14,528 bases of DNA from CAYPLH01 sp964411505 (GCA_964411505.1 CAYPLH010000078.1:1-14528), one strand, 5' to 3'; shown: positions 4,948-14,368, numbered from the stretch's first letter. The notes: generated from the letters alone by a model not told the origin. A program made the numbers and translations.

Positions 4948-6603
4948 TTAGTAGCCTTTTTGGAGCATCTCTTTTGCTATTTCCGCAAATATTGGCGCAG
5001 CTATATCTCCACCGCTTTTTCCGTTTTCCACAAAGACACAAAGCGAATATTTCGCATTTTGCCTTGGAAAGTATCCTGCAAACCATGCATGAATTATCTT
5101 TTCATCATTTAATATCTGTCCAGCTTCAGCACTTCCTGTTTTCCCGCCTGCTCCGCCGTATTCATCAACATTTGCTTTAATTCCTGTACCATTTGAGGTA
5201 ACCTGCTCCATTAACTGCTTGAGTCTGTCAGCTGTTGTTTTTGAAATAATTCGATGCCCCTCTTCCACACGGAGGTTTCTTACATTGTTTCCATAATTAT
5301 CAACCACTGATTGACTTATATTTAATCTGTTTTTTATACCTCCATTAGCTATTGTAGCTATCATATCTGCTATCTGCAAAGGAGTAGCAAGAATCTCGCC
5401 TTGGCCAATTGATATATTTGCAATATCTCCACTTGTAAAGTACCTATCATTAAAAGGAAGATTTCCAAAGGACTCTAAAACACCTTGTCCGCTCAATCCT
5501 GTTTTCATACCAAAGCCAAATTTTTCCGCCATATTAATTATATTCTGTGAATTTAATTTAATTCCTGAATTTATAAAAAAAGTGTTGCAAGAATGTGCAA
5601 AAGCATCATCAAGATTCATCCACCCATGACCACCTTTATTGTATGAACTGCATCTAAACTCTGTATTCCCTAGCTTAACGGAGCCTTTGCAATAATAAGA
5701 TCCCATTGACACCCCGGATTCATAAAGTGCAGCGGCAACAACTATTTTGAATATGGATCCCGGGCTGTATGAAGCAACTGCACGATTAAAAAGTTCATTA
5801 TCCTTACTGCCTAAATAATTCTCTACACTATTTTGGTTATAATCAGGTTTGCTTACCATTGCGATAATATCTCCAGTATTAACTTCAATAATAACCACCG
5901 CTCCCTTATAATCATACCTATCAAAAATTTCTGACACCGTTCTTTGAATGTGGTAGTCAAGCGTTAGTTTTACATTAAGTGGTTTTTCACTGTTGTCTGT
6001 TAGCATCCAATATCCAAGTCCTTGCAATACATTTTGTTTTGCATCAGCAATAACTGCCACACTACTTTCATTATTATATTTTAGAATATTTTCATAATGC
6101 TTCTCTATACCAGTTATCCCCATTTTATCAGCTTTTCCAAGATAACCTATAACATGAGCGGCGAATGATTCATTGTATCGTTCCAATGTATGAAGCAATG
6201 AAACACCTTGTATCCCCATTCTTTTAACAATTTGAGCTTTTTCATTATCTGTTTCAATTATGATTGGCTCACTTTTCTTTTCAATATCTTTTCGAAAATT
6301 GCTATATTCCAGACCTAGAGCATTGGAGATTTTCTCTATGTCGTCGACGCAATCACGCAAGTACATAGGCGTTATAACAACAAGAATCTTTTTTGTGCGA
6401 TTAGTGAACGGAATGTCATTCCTGTCAATAATATTTCCTCTTGGCTTCTCAAGTTTCATATTGACAAGTCTTTGGGTATAAGCTGCCTCCGAAAGTGCAG
6501 AACCTTGAAATACCTGAATTTGAAATGTTCTGGCCATAAGAGTTAATATCAACAGAAAAAATACTTTAAGTACAGTATAATATCTCTTTTTAGCATATCT
6601 CAT
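4948..6603 (-). CDS. class B penicillin-binding protein (peptidoglycan transpeptidase)
   Basis: A 551-aa membrane-anchored D,D-transpeptidase that cross-links peptidoglycan outside the membrane. One N-terminal membrane helix spans residues 8-25. The short non-catalytic dimerisation module includes KPRGNIIDRNDIPFTNR (53-69). The transpeptidase domain carries the three catalytic motifs: SIFK with Ser283 and Lys286, SCN at 338-340, and KTG at 488-490. PSYSPGSIFK-type and DIANISIGQGEILATPLQ segments are typical of PBP2/SpoVD-like enzymes. There is no PASTA domain, and the protein is shorter than SpoVD or PBP2B. The ATG at 6603 precedes the membrane helix, but its ribosome binding site is weak. 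Its position after the mltG-trmR-trhP block resembles that of yrrR (pbpI) in B. subtilis, which with sigK alongside suggests a sporulation role. That role is inference and I give no symbol. Confidence 0.9.
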   Translation of the reverse strand: MRYAKKRYYTVLKVFFLLILTLMARTFQIQVFQGSALSEAAYTQRLVNMKLEKPRGNIIDRNDIPFTNRTKKILVVITPMYLRDCVDDIEKISNALGLEYSNFRKDIEKKSEPIIIETDNEKAQIVKRMGIQGVSLLHTLERYNESFAAHVIGYLGKADKMGITGIEKHYENILKYNNESSVAVIADAKQNVLQGLGYWMLTDNSEKPLNVKLTLDYHIQRTVSEIFDRYDYKGAVVIIEVNTGDIIAMVSKPDYNQNSVENYLGSKDNELFNRAVASYSPGSIFKIVVAAALYESGVSMGSYYCKGSVKLGNTEFRCSSYNKGGHGWMNLDDAFAHSCNTFFINSGIKLNSQNIINMAEKFGFGMKTGLSGQGVLESFGNLPFNDRYFTSGDIANISIGQGEILATPLQIADMIATIANGGIKNRLNISQSVVDNYGNNVRNLRVEEGHRIISKTTADRLKQLMEQVTSNGTGIKANVDEYGGAGGKTGSAEAGQILNDEKIIHAWFAGYFPRQNAKYSLCVFVENGKSGGDIAAPIFAEIAKEMLQKGY

Positions 6604-6745
6604 ATGTTGCGGACCGTTAATTGTCTTACCCTTTCAGTAAATTGTGCCAACTCTTTTTATGATGTATGCATCGTGCTTGCACTAAACAAGGCAACTTTTA
6701 AATTCACTTTAAGATGCATTCGTTGTCACAAACATATTGGATATT

Positions 6746-6779
6746 GTTATGGCATCCATACAGTTATAGCATCCATACA
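6746..6779. repeat. two tandem 17-bp repeats in the trhP-PBP gap
   Basis: On the plus strand, GTTATGGCATCCATACA (6746-6762) is followed immediately by GTTATAGCATCCATACA (6763-6779), one mismatch apart. They lie in the 212-bp gap between trhP and the PBP gene, about 140-175 bp upstream of the PBP start. Head-to-tail copies could bind a regulator or be a chance slippage product. No convincing promoter was found beside them. Confidence 0.6.
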
Positions 6780-6815
6780 AGGTAATTATCTCCAGACACA
6801 GCCTATTTTATTCGT

Positions 6816-8036
6816 TTATTTTGACTTTTTTCTTAATATGGTATCCTCTGTAACCGGCTTATCAAACCGGATATAAACCACCATCTGTGGATGAGGAGCA
6901 ACATCAATTGGTTGTCTTTCTTCATCTTCCATAATTTCTATCTTTTGAGCAAAGTATGGTCGTCCGGGAACTACCACTTCTATTTCTTCGCCCTTAAACA
7001 TTCTATTTCGTTGTTCGACTTTCCCTATTTGTGTCTTTTCATCATATTCGGTTACCAATCCGACAAAATCATAATCTCTGATATATGAACTGGAACTGTA
7101 ATTCTGGTCATTTTCATCAGGCTTACCGAAAAAGAAACCTGTTGTAAAATTTCTATGGCTTACTTTTGATACTTCCTCCAAATACTCAGGATTAAATTCA
7201 TATTTATCAGGATTCGAAAGATAACTGTCGATAGCTCTTCTGTATGCACCTGTTACAGTGGCAGTATAGTATGAGCTTTTCATCCTGCCCTCTATTTTAA
7301 AGCTTGCAATTCCTGAATTCATAAGCTCAGATATGTGCTCAATCATGCACAGATCATTGGAATTGAAGATAAACGTTCCTCTTTCATTTTCAAATACAGG
7401 GTAATACTTCCCAGGACGTTTTTCTTCCATAAGACTGTATTTCCACCTGCAAGGATGAGCACATGCTCCTCTGTTTGAATCTCTTCCTGTCATATAATTG
7501 CTTAAAAGGCATCTTCCCGAATATGAAATACACATTGCCCCATGAATAAATACCTCAAGTTCCACACCCGGAACCCTTTCATGAATTTCTCTGATTTCGG
7601 TAAGAGAAAGCTCTCTTGCAAGTATAATCCTAGTTGCACCGTTATCATACCAAAACTTTGCACTTCTCCAATTTGTATTATTTGCCTGTGTGCTTATATG
7701 AATTTCCATCTGGGGATTTACTTCACGAACAATTGAAAAAACAGCAGGGTCTGATACTATAATCGCATCCACACCAAGCTGTGATATCTTTTCTATATAT
7801 TCAGGCATTCCAACAAGATCGTTGTTGTGCGGAATCATGTTCATGGTAATGTATAACCTTTTTCCTCTTGAATGTACAAATTCAATAGCCTGCTTTAGTT
7901 GGTCAATTCCAAAATTATCTGCATTTGCCCGAAGACCGTAGTCTTGTCCTCCAAGATAAACTGCATCCGCTCCATAAATAATTGCCATTTTTAGTTTTTC
8001 AAAATTACCTGCTGGTGCCAAAAGCTCATATTTCAT
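6816..8036 (-). CDS. trhP: TrhP-type peptidase U32 family tRNA U34 hydroxylation protein
   Basis: A 406-aa member of the U32 'collagenase-like' family, now known to be required for making 5-hydroxyuridine at tRNA position 34 with prephenate as cofactor source (TrhP; B. subtilis YrrN/YrrO). The N-terminus YELLAPAGNFEKLK begins the TIM-barrel. The signature EVFIHGAMC (162-170, counted from the TTG at 8039) is followed by Cys177, Cys193 and Cys197, the likely iron-sulfur ligands. A C-terminal beta-domain contains VGRP-like and KGEEIEVV segments. The ATG at 8036 is chosen; a TTG directly before it, better spaced from GGAG, is an alternative. B. subtilis has two neighbouring U32 genes, whereas only this YrrO-like one is present here. 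Next upstream is trmR, whose enzyme uses its product. Despite older annotations it is probably not a protease. Confidence 0.87.
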   Translation of the reverse strand: MKYELLAPAGNFEKLKMAIIYGADAVYLGGQDYGLRANADNFGIDQLKQAIEFVHSRGKRLYITMNMIPHNNDLVGMPEYIEKISQLGVDAIIVSDPAVFSIVREVNPQMEIHISTQANNTNWRSAKFWYDNGATRIILARELSLTEIREIHERVPGVELEVFIHGAMCISYSGRCLLSNYMTGRDSNRGACAHPCRWKYSLMEEKRPGKYYPVFENERGTFIFNSNDLCMIEHISELMNSGIASFKIEGRMKSSYYTATVTGAYRRAIDSYLSNPDKYEFNPEYLEEVSKVSHRNFTTGFFFGKPDENDQNYSSSSYIRDYDFVGLVTEYDEKTQIGKVEQRNRMFKGEEIEVVVPGRPYFAQKIEIMEDEERQPIDVAPHPQMVVYIRFDKPVTEDTILRKKSK

Positions 8037-8146
8037 CAATCATGCATCTCCAATGTTTTTATGTTCAATCTACTATCCAAATTTTCACAATACCTATGAT
8101 TACATATCTCAAAGGCTTTAAGTGTCTTTCACATGTTTTACTACAT

Positions 8147-8165
8147 TGCAAATTCTCAATTTGCA
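8147..8165. repeat. perfect 8-bp inverted repeat between trmR and trhP, flanked by CTACAT
   Basis: TGCAAATT (8147-8154), a CTC loop and AATTTGCA (8158-8165) form a perfect hairpin just after the trmR stop. CTACAT lies directly on both sides (8141-8146 and 8166-8171). No T run follows on the minus strand, so it is not a classic terminator in the gene direction. It could be an mRNA processing or stability element, or an operator for trhP. Confidence 0.5.
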
Positions 8166-8171
8166 CTACAT

Positions 8172-8810
8172 CTATTTTTTATAGCTTAATGCTACTCCGT
8201 CTCCGATAGGTATGATGCTTGTAGTAAGTCGGTCGTCACCACAAAGAGAAGAAATATAATCTCTCATCCTATTAACTATAGTTTTCTTCCTCCTAATCAC
8301 CAGACTGTCATCAGCAACCATTCCTTTATAAAGCACATTATCAGATATGAGAAGCCCACCTTTATTAAGCATCCTTAAGACTTCGGGCAGAAACATTTGA
8401 TACTGCCCTTTTGCAGCATCAAGAAAAATCATATCATAGTTTTTATTAAGACATTGCATTACATCAAGAGCATCGCCAGCGATAACGCTTATAACTTCAT
8501 CAAGTCCTGCTCTTTTTATGTTTTCCCGGGCAATTTCAATCATGCGGTCATACCGCTCAATAGTATCAATATGTCCGCCAGGCTTAAGAAAATGTGACAT
8601 CAAAATTGCAGAATAGCCTATCGCTGTTCCTGCTTCTAAAATATGTGCAGGTCTTAAGGCTAAACCAAGTACCGATATAAGCTTTGCAACTTCAGGCTGA
8701 ACTATAGGCACATGATTTTGTGCTGCATATGTCTCAAGCTCAGCAAGTATTCCGCCGCTTGGCTTAATTGTACTTCTTATGTATTCATCTATATAATCAT
8801 AACAAATCAT
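8172..8810 (-). CDS. trmR: TrmR, SAM-dependent tRNA 5-hydroxyuridine(34) methyltransferase
   Basis: A 212-aa class I methyltransferase homologous to B. subtilis YrrM/TrmR, which converts 5-hydroxyuridine at tRNA position 34 to 5-methoxyuridine. The Rossmann-fold motifs are clear: ILEAGTAIGYSAI for the SAM-binding glycine loop, DTIERYD for the acidic strand, GDALDVM, and IFLDAAKGQY. SDNVLYKGMV and the C-terminal IPIGDGVALS are near-identical to the YrrM family. The ATG at 8810 is chosen because AGGTGG lies six bases upstream and the protein then starts like YrrM. An ATG at 8828 adds six residues but has no binding site. It lies between mltG and trhP, the B. subtilis order. A catechol O-methyltransferase label is common for this family but less likely here given the trhP neighbour. 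Confidence 0.9.
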   Translation of the reverse strand: MICYDYIDEYIRSTIKPSGGILAELETYAAQNHVPIVQPEVAKLISVLGLALRPAHILEAGTAIGYSAILMSHFLKPGGHIDTIERYDRMIEIARENIKRAGLDEVISVIAGDALDVMQCLNKNYDMIFLDAAKGQYQMFLPEVLRMLNKGGLLISDNVLYKGMVADDSLVIRRKKTIVNRMRDYISSLCGDDRLTTSIIPIGDGVALSYKK

Positions 8811-8912
8811 TTTATTCCACCTACACATGGCTATTGTGTCACTTCAATCCGCTTTTTTTTAAAAATGTTATAAAGCTATTATGATATAGTGTAGCAAAAA
8901 GAACAATTGGCT

Positions 8913-10040
8913 TTATTCTACTCCATACTGTTTCATTGCTGCTTCATGCTCTTTAAATGTTTTTGAAAAATGATGACTACCATCACCTTTTGCAACAAAA
9001 AAATAGAAGTCATGGGTAGAAGGATTCAAAGCTGCTTCAATTGAAGCTTTTCCTGGAAAACAAATAGGTCCAGGTGGTAGACCCTCATACTTGTATGTAT
9101 TGTACGGGTCATCAATTTTCGTATCCTCAATTGAAATTACTTTTTTAATTGTGCCCTTATTTTTCAATAATATATATTGAACAGTAGCACAGGACTCCAG
9201 CTTATTAGGAACTCCTTCCCCGCCTTTTAACCTGTTATAAAAAACACCGGCAATTACAGATCTTTCTTCTTTAATAACAGCTTCTTTTTCTATTATTGAA
9301 GCCATTGTAATAACCTGATCTACCGTAAGACCCATTTCTTCTGCTTTTTCATAATACTCAGGAAGAAAGATATCATAAAACTTAAGTAACATTCGCTCTA
9401 TTATATCCTTTTCTTTTGCATCAGAACCAAAATCATATGTGTCCGGAAACAGATAACCTTCGAGGCGTGGGATCCTATTAGAGGAGATGTGATCAAGAAT
9501 TTTAATATCAAACTTTTCGTTTTGGGCAATGCTTTCAAAAGTCTGTCTGTTTATAAGATTCAAATTATCAAGCATTTCAACCAGCTGAATCCACGAGTAG
9601 CCTTCGGGAATAGTCACTCTTACTGCCTGAGGGTTTTGGATAAGTATATCCATTACCTGGGTATATTTGAGGTTTTTCGCAACTATGTGATTACCTGACT
9701 TATATTGTCCATCATAACCTTCAAGGCTAGAAATAACTTTAAATACAAACTTTGAACTGATTATACCTTCTTCTTTAAGAATATCAGCGATGCGGGCTGT
9801 GCCTGAACCTAGTGGAATCTTGACCACTATTCTATCCGCAGGATCTATTATAATTTGGGAGCTTTCTTCTGATTCACGCTGATCAAAGTCAACGGCATAC
9901 ATGTAAGCTATAGCAAAACCAGACATCATAATAAGGATACAAAATGTAACCAAGGCAATTATTCCTATTGGTTTTCTACTGCTTTTACTTTTTTTGCTCT
10001 GACCAGTTTTCTTTTTCATCTTAACACCTGCTTCAGGCAT
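8913..10040 (-). CDS. mltG: MltG, endolytic peptidoglycan transglycosylase
   Basis: A 375-aa single-pass membrane enzyme of the YceG/MltG family (B. subtilis YrrL). It cuts nascent glycan strands at the membrane and is thought to set their length. A lysine-rich cytoplasmic tail is followed by a membrane helix at roughly residues 25-48, a LysM-like module (about 70-150, with IPLGSGTARIADILKEEG and IPEGYS), and the catalytic domain with EGYLFPDTYDF. ITMASIIEKEA carries the catalytic Glu, and the end contains YNTYKYEGLPPGPICFPG. The ATG at 10040 has AAAGGTG six bases upstream. An ATG at 10019 with its own AGGTG is also plausible, and a GTG at 10049 overlaps the typA stop. Overlap or near-overlap with typA implies co-transcription. 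The PBP three genes downstream acts on the same polymer. Confidence 0.9.
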   Translation of the reverse strand: MPEAGVKMKKKTGQSKKSKSSRKPIGIIALVTFCILIMMSGFAIAYMYAVDFDQRESEESSQIIIDPADRIVVKIPLGSGTARIADILKEEGIISSKFVFKVISSLEGYDGQYKSGNHIVAKNLKYTQVMDILIQNPQAVRVTIPEGYSWIQLVEMLDNLNLINRQTFESIAQNEKFDIKILDHISSNRIPRLEGYLFPDTYDFGSDAKEKDIIERMLLKFYDIFLPEYYEKAEEMGLTVDQVITMASIIEKEAVIKEERSVIAGVFYNRLKGGEGVPNKLESCATVQYILLKNKGTIKKVISIEDTKIDDPYNTYKYEGLPPGPICFPGKASIEAALNPSTHDFYFFVAKGDGSHHFSKTFKEHEAAMKQYGVE

Positions 10041-10045
10041 AAGTA

Positions 10046-11866
10046 TCACCTTTTATTCCTTTGCTTTGCTCTTTGCTCATTATTCAATATTCTTTTTCTC
10101 ATTCGGATCGCCTGTGGCGTAACTTCAACAAGCTCATCATCTGCAATAAACTCAAGTGACTGCTCAAGACTCAATATAACCGGTGGCACTAGTCTTAGAG
10201 CATCATCCGAGCCTGAGGCGCGAACATTTGTAAGCTGCTTTTTCTTACATACATTAACAGTTATATCTTCATCTCTTGATGTTTCACCTACTACCATTCC
10301 TTCATAAACTTTAACTCCGGGGGCAATAAAAAGCTTGCCTCGTTCCTGTGCATTATAAAGTCCGTAGGCAACAGCTTCTCCACCTTCCCAAGCAATAAGT
10401 GAACCTCTTTTTCTGCTTTGGATTTCACCTTTAAAGGGTTCATATCCATCGAAAACATGATTCATTATACCATTTCCCCTTGAATCGGTCAAAAATTCCG
10501 AACGATAACCAATCAGACCTCTTGCAGGAATTTTAAATTCTATTCGCATATAGCCTTCCTTTGAAGAGTGCATATTAATCATTTCACCCTTCCGAACCCC
10601 GATTTTTTCGATCACAGTACCCATAAATTCTTCAGGTATGTCTATAGTCAAATATTCAATAGGTTCATACAACTTACCTTCAATTTCTTTGGTTATTACC
10701 TTAGGCTTGGACACTTGGAATTCGTAATTTTGTCTTCTCATGGTTTCAATTAAAATTCCAAGATGCAGTTCACCTCTTCCCATAACAATAAAGGAGTCTG
10801 GCGAACCTGTCTCTTCTACTCGCATGCTTACATTGGTTTCCACTTCCTTGAACAGCCTAGCCCGAAGATGTCTTGAAGTTACATACTTCCCTTCTTTTCC
10901 CGCAAAAGGACTGTCATTTACACTAAACGTCATTGAAACAGTCGGTTCGTCTATGTCTACAAACGGCAGTTTCTCAGGAGTCTCCGGATCACAAATTGTT
11001 TCACCTATGGAAATATCATCTGTACCTGCTATACAAATTATATCTCCAAGCTTAGCTTCCTTATCTTCAACTCTTTTAAGCCCTTGGAATTTGTAAAGTC
11101 TGTTGATCTTGGAAGTTTCTACTGTCCCATCCTTTTTACATATAGCAATTTTTTGACCACTTGCAACCTGTCCTCTGTCAATTCTCCCCACCGCAATCCT
11201 TCCAACATATTCATCATAATCAATGTTGGAAACAAGCATTTGAAAAGGCTTATTTAAGTAACCTTTAGGGGCGGGGACATGATTTATGATTGTGTCAAAA
11301 AGTGGTTTCAAATCTTTGGGTTCTTCATTCAAATCAATTACAGCAAAGCCTTCTCTTGCCGAAGCATAAACTATTGGGAATTCAAGCTGGTCATCATCGG
11401 CGCCCAGTTCTATAAATAACTCCAGAATCTCATCTGCAACTTCAAGAGGTCTTGCACCTGGTCTATCAACTTTGTTTATAACTACAATTGGCTTTAAGCT
11501 AAGTTGAAGTGCTTTTCTAAGCACAAAACGTGTTTGCGGCATTGGTCCGTCAAAAGAATCTACTAAAAGGACAACGCCATTCACCATTCTTAAAACACGT
11601 TCTACTTCACCACCAAAATCAGCATGCCCGGGTGTATCTACTATATTTATGTTAATACCCATATATTCAACTGACGTGTTTTTCGAAAGTATTGTTATAC
11701 CTCTTTCTCTTTCTAACTCGTTTGAGTCCATTACTCTTTCTTGAACAACTTCATTTACTCTAAAAATACCGCTTTGCCTAAGCATTCCGTCAACTAAAGT
11801 TGTTTTCCCATGGTCTACATGTGCAATTATTGCTATATTTCTTACATCGTTTCTTGTATCCTTCAA
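10046..11866 (-). CDS. typA: TypA/BipA, ribosome-associated translational GTPase
   Basis: A 606-aa EF-G-like GTPase involved in 50S subunit assembly and stress adaptation. The G motifs are all present: AHVDHGKT (15-22), RGITI (55-59), DTPGHADF (77-84), NKVD (131-134) and SAR in YASAREG. Beta-barrel and EF-G III/V-like domains follow, with the TypA-typical MGRGELHLGILIETMRR and SRKRGSLIAWEGGEAVAYGL segments. The length is the usual one for the family. The start is the TTG at 11866, nine bases after AAGGGAG. A four-codon ATG ACA ATT TGA overlaps that TTG, which might modulate initiation. The end overlaps the earliest possible mltG start by four bases. A 120-bp gap separates it from mutS2; it contains two copies of TTTCTATTTAA (11888-11898 and 11904-11914) and no convincing promoter or terminator. 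Confidence 0.95.
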   Translation of the reverse strand: MKDTRNDVRNIAIIAHVDHGKTTLVDGMLRQSGIFRVNEVVQERVMDSNELERERGITILSKNTSVEYMGININIVDTPGHADFGGEVERVLRMVNGVVLLVDSFDGPMPQTRFVLRKALQLSLKPIVVINKVDRPGARPLEVADEILELFIELGADDDQLEFPIVYASAREGFAVIDLNEEPKDLKPLFDTIINHVPAPKGYLNKPFQMLVSNIDYDEYVGRIAVGRIDRGQVASGQKIAICKKDGTVETSKINRLYKFQGLKRVEDKEAKLGDIICIAGTDDISIGETICDPETPEKLPFVDIDEPTVSMTFSVNDSPFAGKEGKYVTSRHLRARLFKEVETNVSMRVEETGSPDSFIVMGRGELHLGILIETMRRQNYEFQVSKPKVITKEIEGKLYEPIEYLTIDIPEEFMGTVIEKIGVRKGEMINMHSSKEGYMRIEFKIPARGLIGYRSEFLTDSRGNGIMNHVFDGYEPFKGEIQSRKRGSLIAWEGGEAVAYGLYNAQERGKLFIAPGVKVYEGMVVGETSRDEDITVNVCKKKQLTNVRASGSDDALRLVPPVILSLEQSLEFIADDELVEVTPQAIRMRKRILNNEQRAKQRNKR

Positions 11867-11986
11867 ATTGTCATTCTCCCTTTTTTGTTTCTATTTAATT
11901 TGCTTTCTATTTAACTTTAGAATTGTTCTGATTTATCAAACTTTTCTTTTCCTTTGAGCAGCGAATCAAGTATATATTAATAAAAA

Positions 11987-14368
11987 TCACTTGATTTCAA
12001 CTATTGTAACGCCTGAGTCACCTTCTCCAAACTTACCTGTTCTAAATGAAGCAACATGTGGATTTGATTTTAAATATTGCTGCAAGCCGCTTCGAAGCGT
12101 TCCGGTGCCTTTTCCATGAATGAGCGTAACTTCCTTTAGTCCGGCAAGACTCACATCGTCGAGGTATTTTGAAACATCCATGGTAGCTTCATCAAGGCTC
12201 ATACCCCGTAAATCTATTTCGTTTTTAATGTTCATGGATTTGGAAACACCAATTTTTCCCGAACCTATTTTGCTAATAACCTGTTTTTGCTCATCCACCA
12301 GCTTTAAGTTGGTAACATGAACATTTATTTTTATTATTCCAGCCTGTATGATGGCTTCACCATTCTTATCAGGTGGAGTAACAACTGTTCCCATTTTATT
12401 TAGACTGACAATAACCACAGAATCTCCAGGTTTTAAGTTGTCAGGGGGTTTTACCAATGATTCTCTTGGCATCATAGCTTCGGATAATGAGCTTTCTATA
12501 TCATCAATGCTACTTTTTAATTTTGTTCGAAGCTCCTCTGCTTCTTTATTACTCGAAGCAGTTTTTGAGATTTCCTGACGCTTTCTCATTTCTTTTAATA
12601 TTTCATCGGCTTCTTCTCTGGCTCTAAGCAGTATATATCTTGCTTCCTGCTTAGATTCTAGAATAAGCTTCTTTTTTTGGCTTTCAAGTGCTCGTTTTTG
12701 TTCCTCTAATTCATTCTTAAGCTTTTCAATCTCATTTTTGTATACTTCTGCATTAATGCGTTCCTTTTCTGTATCTTGTCTGTTCTTTTCAATAGACATG
12801 AGCATATCTTCAAACTTTATGTCCTCCTTAGTAAGAAGCTCCTTTGCCTGAGAAATGATATTATCAGAAAGCCCCAAACGTTTTGAAATAGCAAAAGCAT
12901 TACTTTTTCCCGGAACACCAATTAGTAGGCGGTAAGTAGGTCTTAAAGTCTCCACATCAAACTCACAGCATGCATTTTCTACATACTCAGTTGAAATTGC
13001 ATATATTTTCAGTTCGCTGTAATGCGTTGTTGCAATTGCAACTGCACCTATTTTTTTTAATCGATCCAAAATCGCCATAGCAAGGGCCGCTCCCTCGGTT
13101 GGATCAGTACCTGCTCCAAGCTCATCGAACAACACTAGGGATCTATCATCTGCATATCTTAGAATATTTACTATATTACTCATGTGTGATGAAAAAGTGC
13201 TCAAGCTTTGCTCTATACTCTGCTCATCACCAATATCTGCAAACACCTTATTGTATATTCCCATTTCAGTTCCGTCACCAGCTGGTATGTTAAGACCTGC
13301 CTGAGTCATTAAAGTAAATAGACCAACTGTCTTTAGAGTAACTGTTTTCCCTCCAGTGTTAGGTCCGGTAATTACAAGCGTATTAAATTCATCTCCAATC
13401 CACAAATCAATCGGGACTACTGTTTCCTGTTCAAGTAACGGATGTCTTCCTTTGACTATCCTTATCTTTTTATTGTTGTTAAGCCTCGGGCAAACACAGT
13501 TATATTGCAGGCTTAGCTTAGCCTTGGCAAAAATAAAGTCAATGCGCGAAAGTAAAGAAACGTTTGATATAAGCTCATCTAGTATCCCTGCTACGTCCAG
13601 TGTTAATTCAGCCAAAATTCTTTCAATTTCAGCGGCTTCCTTAATTTTGAGCTGCTTTATATTATTGTTTGTATTAACTACAGCCATAGGTTCAATAAAG
13701 ATTGTTGCACCGCTTGAAGACATATCATGTACAAGCCCCGGAACATCGTTTCTATATTCCTGTTTTACAGGAATTACATACCTGTCTCCTCTAATGGTAA
13801 CTACAGCTTCTTGCATATATTTCTGATATCTTGATGATCTTAAAATTTCATTAAGCTTATCCTTAATTGATTCCTGATGTGTACGAATTTTTTTTCTTAT
13901 ATTCTTAAGAGTCTGACTTGCGTTATCAGCAATCTCATCATCACTTATAATTGCATATTTAATTTTATCTTCAATGTTTCTGTTAGTTGAAAGACTCATG
14001 ATAAGATTCTCAGCTATATTATCATTTTCCAAATTTCCCTTATCATCCCGAGCATAGTTCTTAAGGTTTCTGCAGGCTCCAAGCACTTCAGCCACTTTCA
14101 AAAGCTCACCTGGATTTAAGATAGCATTAAGCTCAACCCTTTTTAAGCAGCTTCTAATGTCATGCACGCCACCTAAAGGTGGACTTCCTTTTCGCAAAAT
14201 CAGACTTTCAGCATCGCTGGTTTCCTTTAGCAGCATATGCACCTTGTCATATTCAGCTACCGGTGTAAGCTCACTTGCAAGCTCTTTGCCAAGGCTTGAA
14301 GCTGCTAGGTCTTCAACTTTGGAAACGATTTTATCAAATTCGAGTACCCTCAGTGTCCTTTCGTTCAT
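11987..14368 (-). CDS. mutS2: MutS2 (RqcU-type), Smr-domain ATPase
   Basis: A 793-aa MutS2 protein, the usual length. MutS-core and clamp helices occupy about 1-300, including DMSSSGATIFIEP (215-227). The ATPase has Walker A GPNTGGKT (335-342), the Q-loop/signature region DIGDEQSIEQSLSTFSSHM (378-396), and Walker B LVLFDELGAGTDPTEGAALA (411-430). A long charged coiled coil runs about 520-625, followed by a KOW-like segment (645-692). The C-terminal Smr domain has DLRG (719-722) and HGKGTG (751-756). The family lacks the mismatch-recognition domain. In B. subtilis it splits collided ribosomes for quality control (MutS2/RqcU), and in other bacteria it suppresses recombination. The ATG at 14368 has AGAGGT eight bases upstream. 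It is the first gene of the minus-strand block and has its own promoter. Confidence 0.96.
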   Translation of the reverse strand: MNERTLRVLEFDKIVSKVEDLAASSLGKELASELTPVAEYDKVHMLLKETSDAESLILRKGSPPLGGVHDIRSCLKRVELNAILNPGELLKVAEVLGACRNLKNYARDDKGNLENDNIAENLIMSLSTNRNIEDKIKYAIISDDEIADNASQTLKNIRKKIRTHQESIKDKLNEILRSSRYQKYMQEAVVTIRGDRYVIPVKQEYRNDVPGLVHDMSSSGATIFIEPMAVVNTNNNIKQLKIKEAAEIERILAELTLDVAGILDELISNVSLLSRIDFIFAKAKLSLQYNCVCPRLNNNKKIRIVKGRHPLLEQETVVPIDLWIGDEFNTLVITGPNTGGKTVTLKTVGLFTLMTQAGLNIPAGDGTEMGIYNKVFADIGDEQSIEQSLSTFSSHMSNIVNILRYADDRSLVLFDELGAGTDPTEGAALAMAILDRLKKIGAVAIATTHYSELKIYAISTEYVENACCEFDVETLRPTYRLLIGVPGKSNAFAISKRLGLSDNIISQAKELLTKEDIKFEDMLMSIEKNRQDTEKERINAEVYKNEIEKLKNELEEQKRALESQKKKLILESKQEARYILLRAREEADEILKEMRKRQEISKTASSNKEAEELRTKLKSSIDDIESSLSEAMMPRESLVKPPDNLKPGDSVVIVSLNKMGTVVTPPDKNGEAIIQAGIIKINVHVTNLKLVDEQKQVISKIGSGKIGVSKSMNIKNEIDLRGMSLDEATMDVSKYLDDVSLAGLKEVTLIHGKGTGTLRSGLQQYLKSNPHVASFRTGKFGEGDSGVTIVEIK

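Noticed and set aside
6695..6770. 23-codon minus-strand ORF starting TTG in the trhP-PBP gap
   Set aside because: It is very short, with mediocre initiation spacing, no recognisable features and dependence on the tandem repeat.
6604..6876. 90-codon plus-strand ORF opposite the PBP/trhP gap
   Set aside because: It has no ribosome binding site, an unnatural composition, and runs antisense into trhP.
13356..13826. 156-codon plus-strand ORF opposite mutS2
   Set aside because: It is a shadow of the well-conserved mutS2 frame, with Ser/Leu-rich antisense composition.
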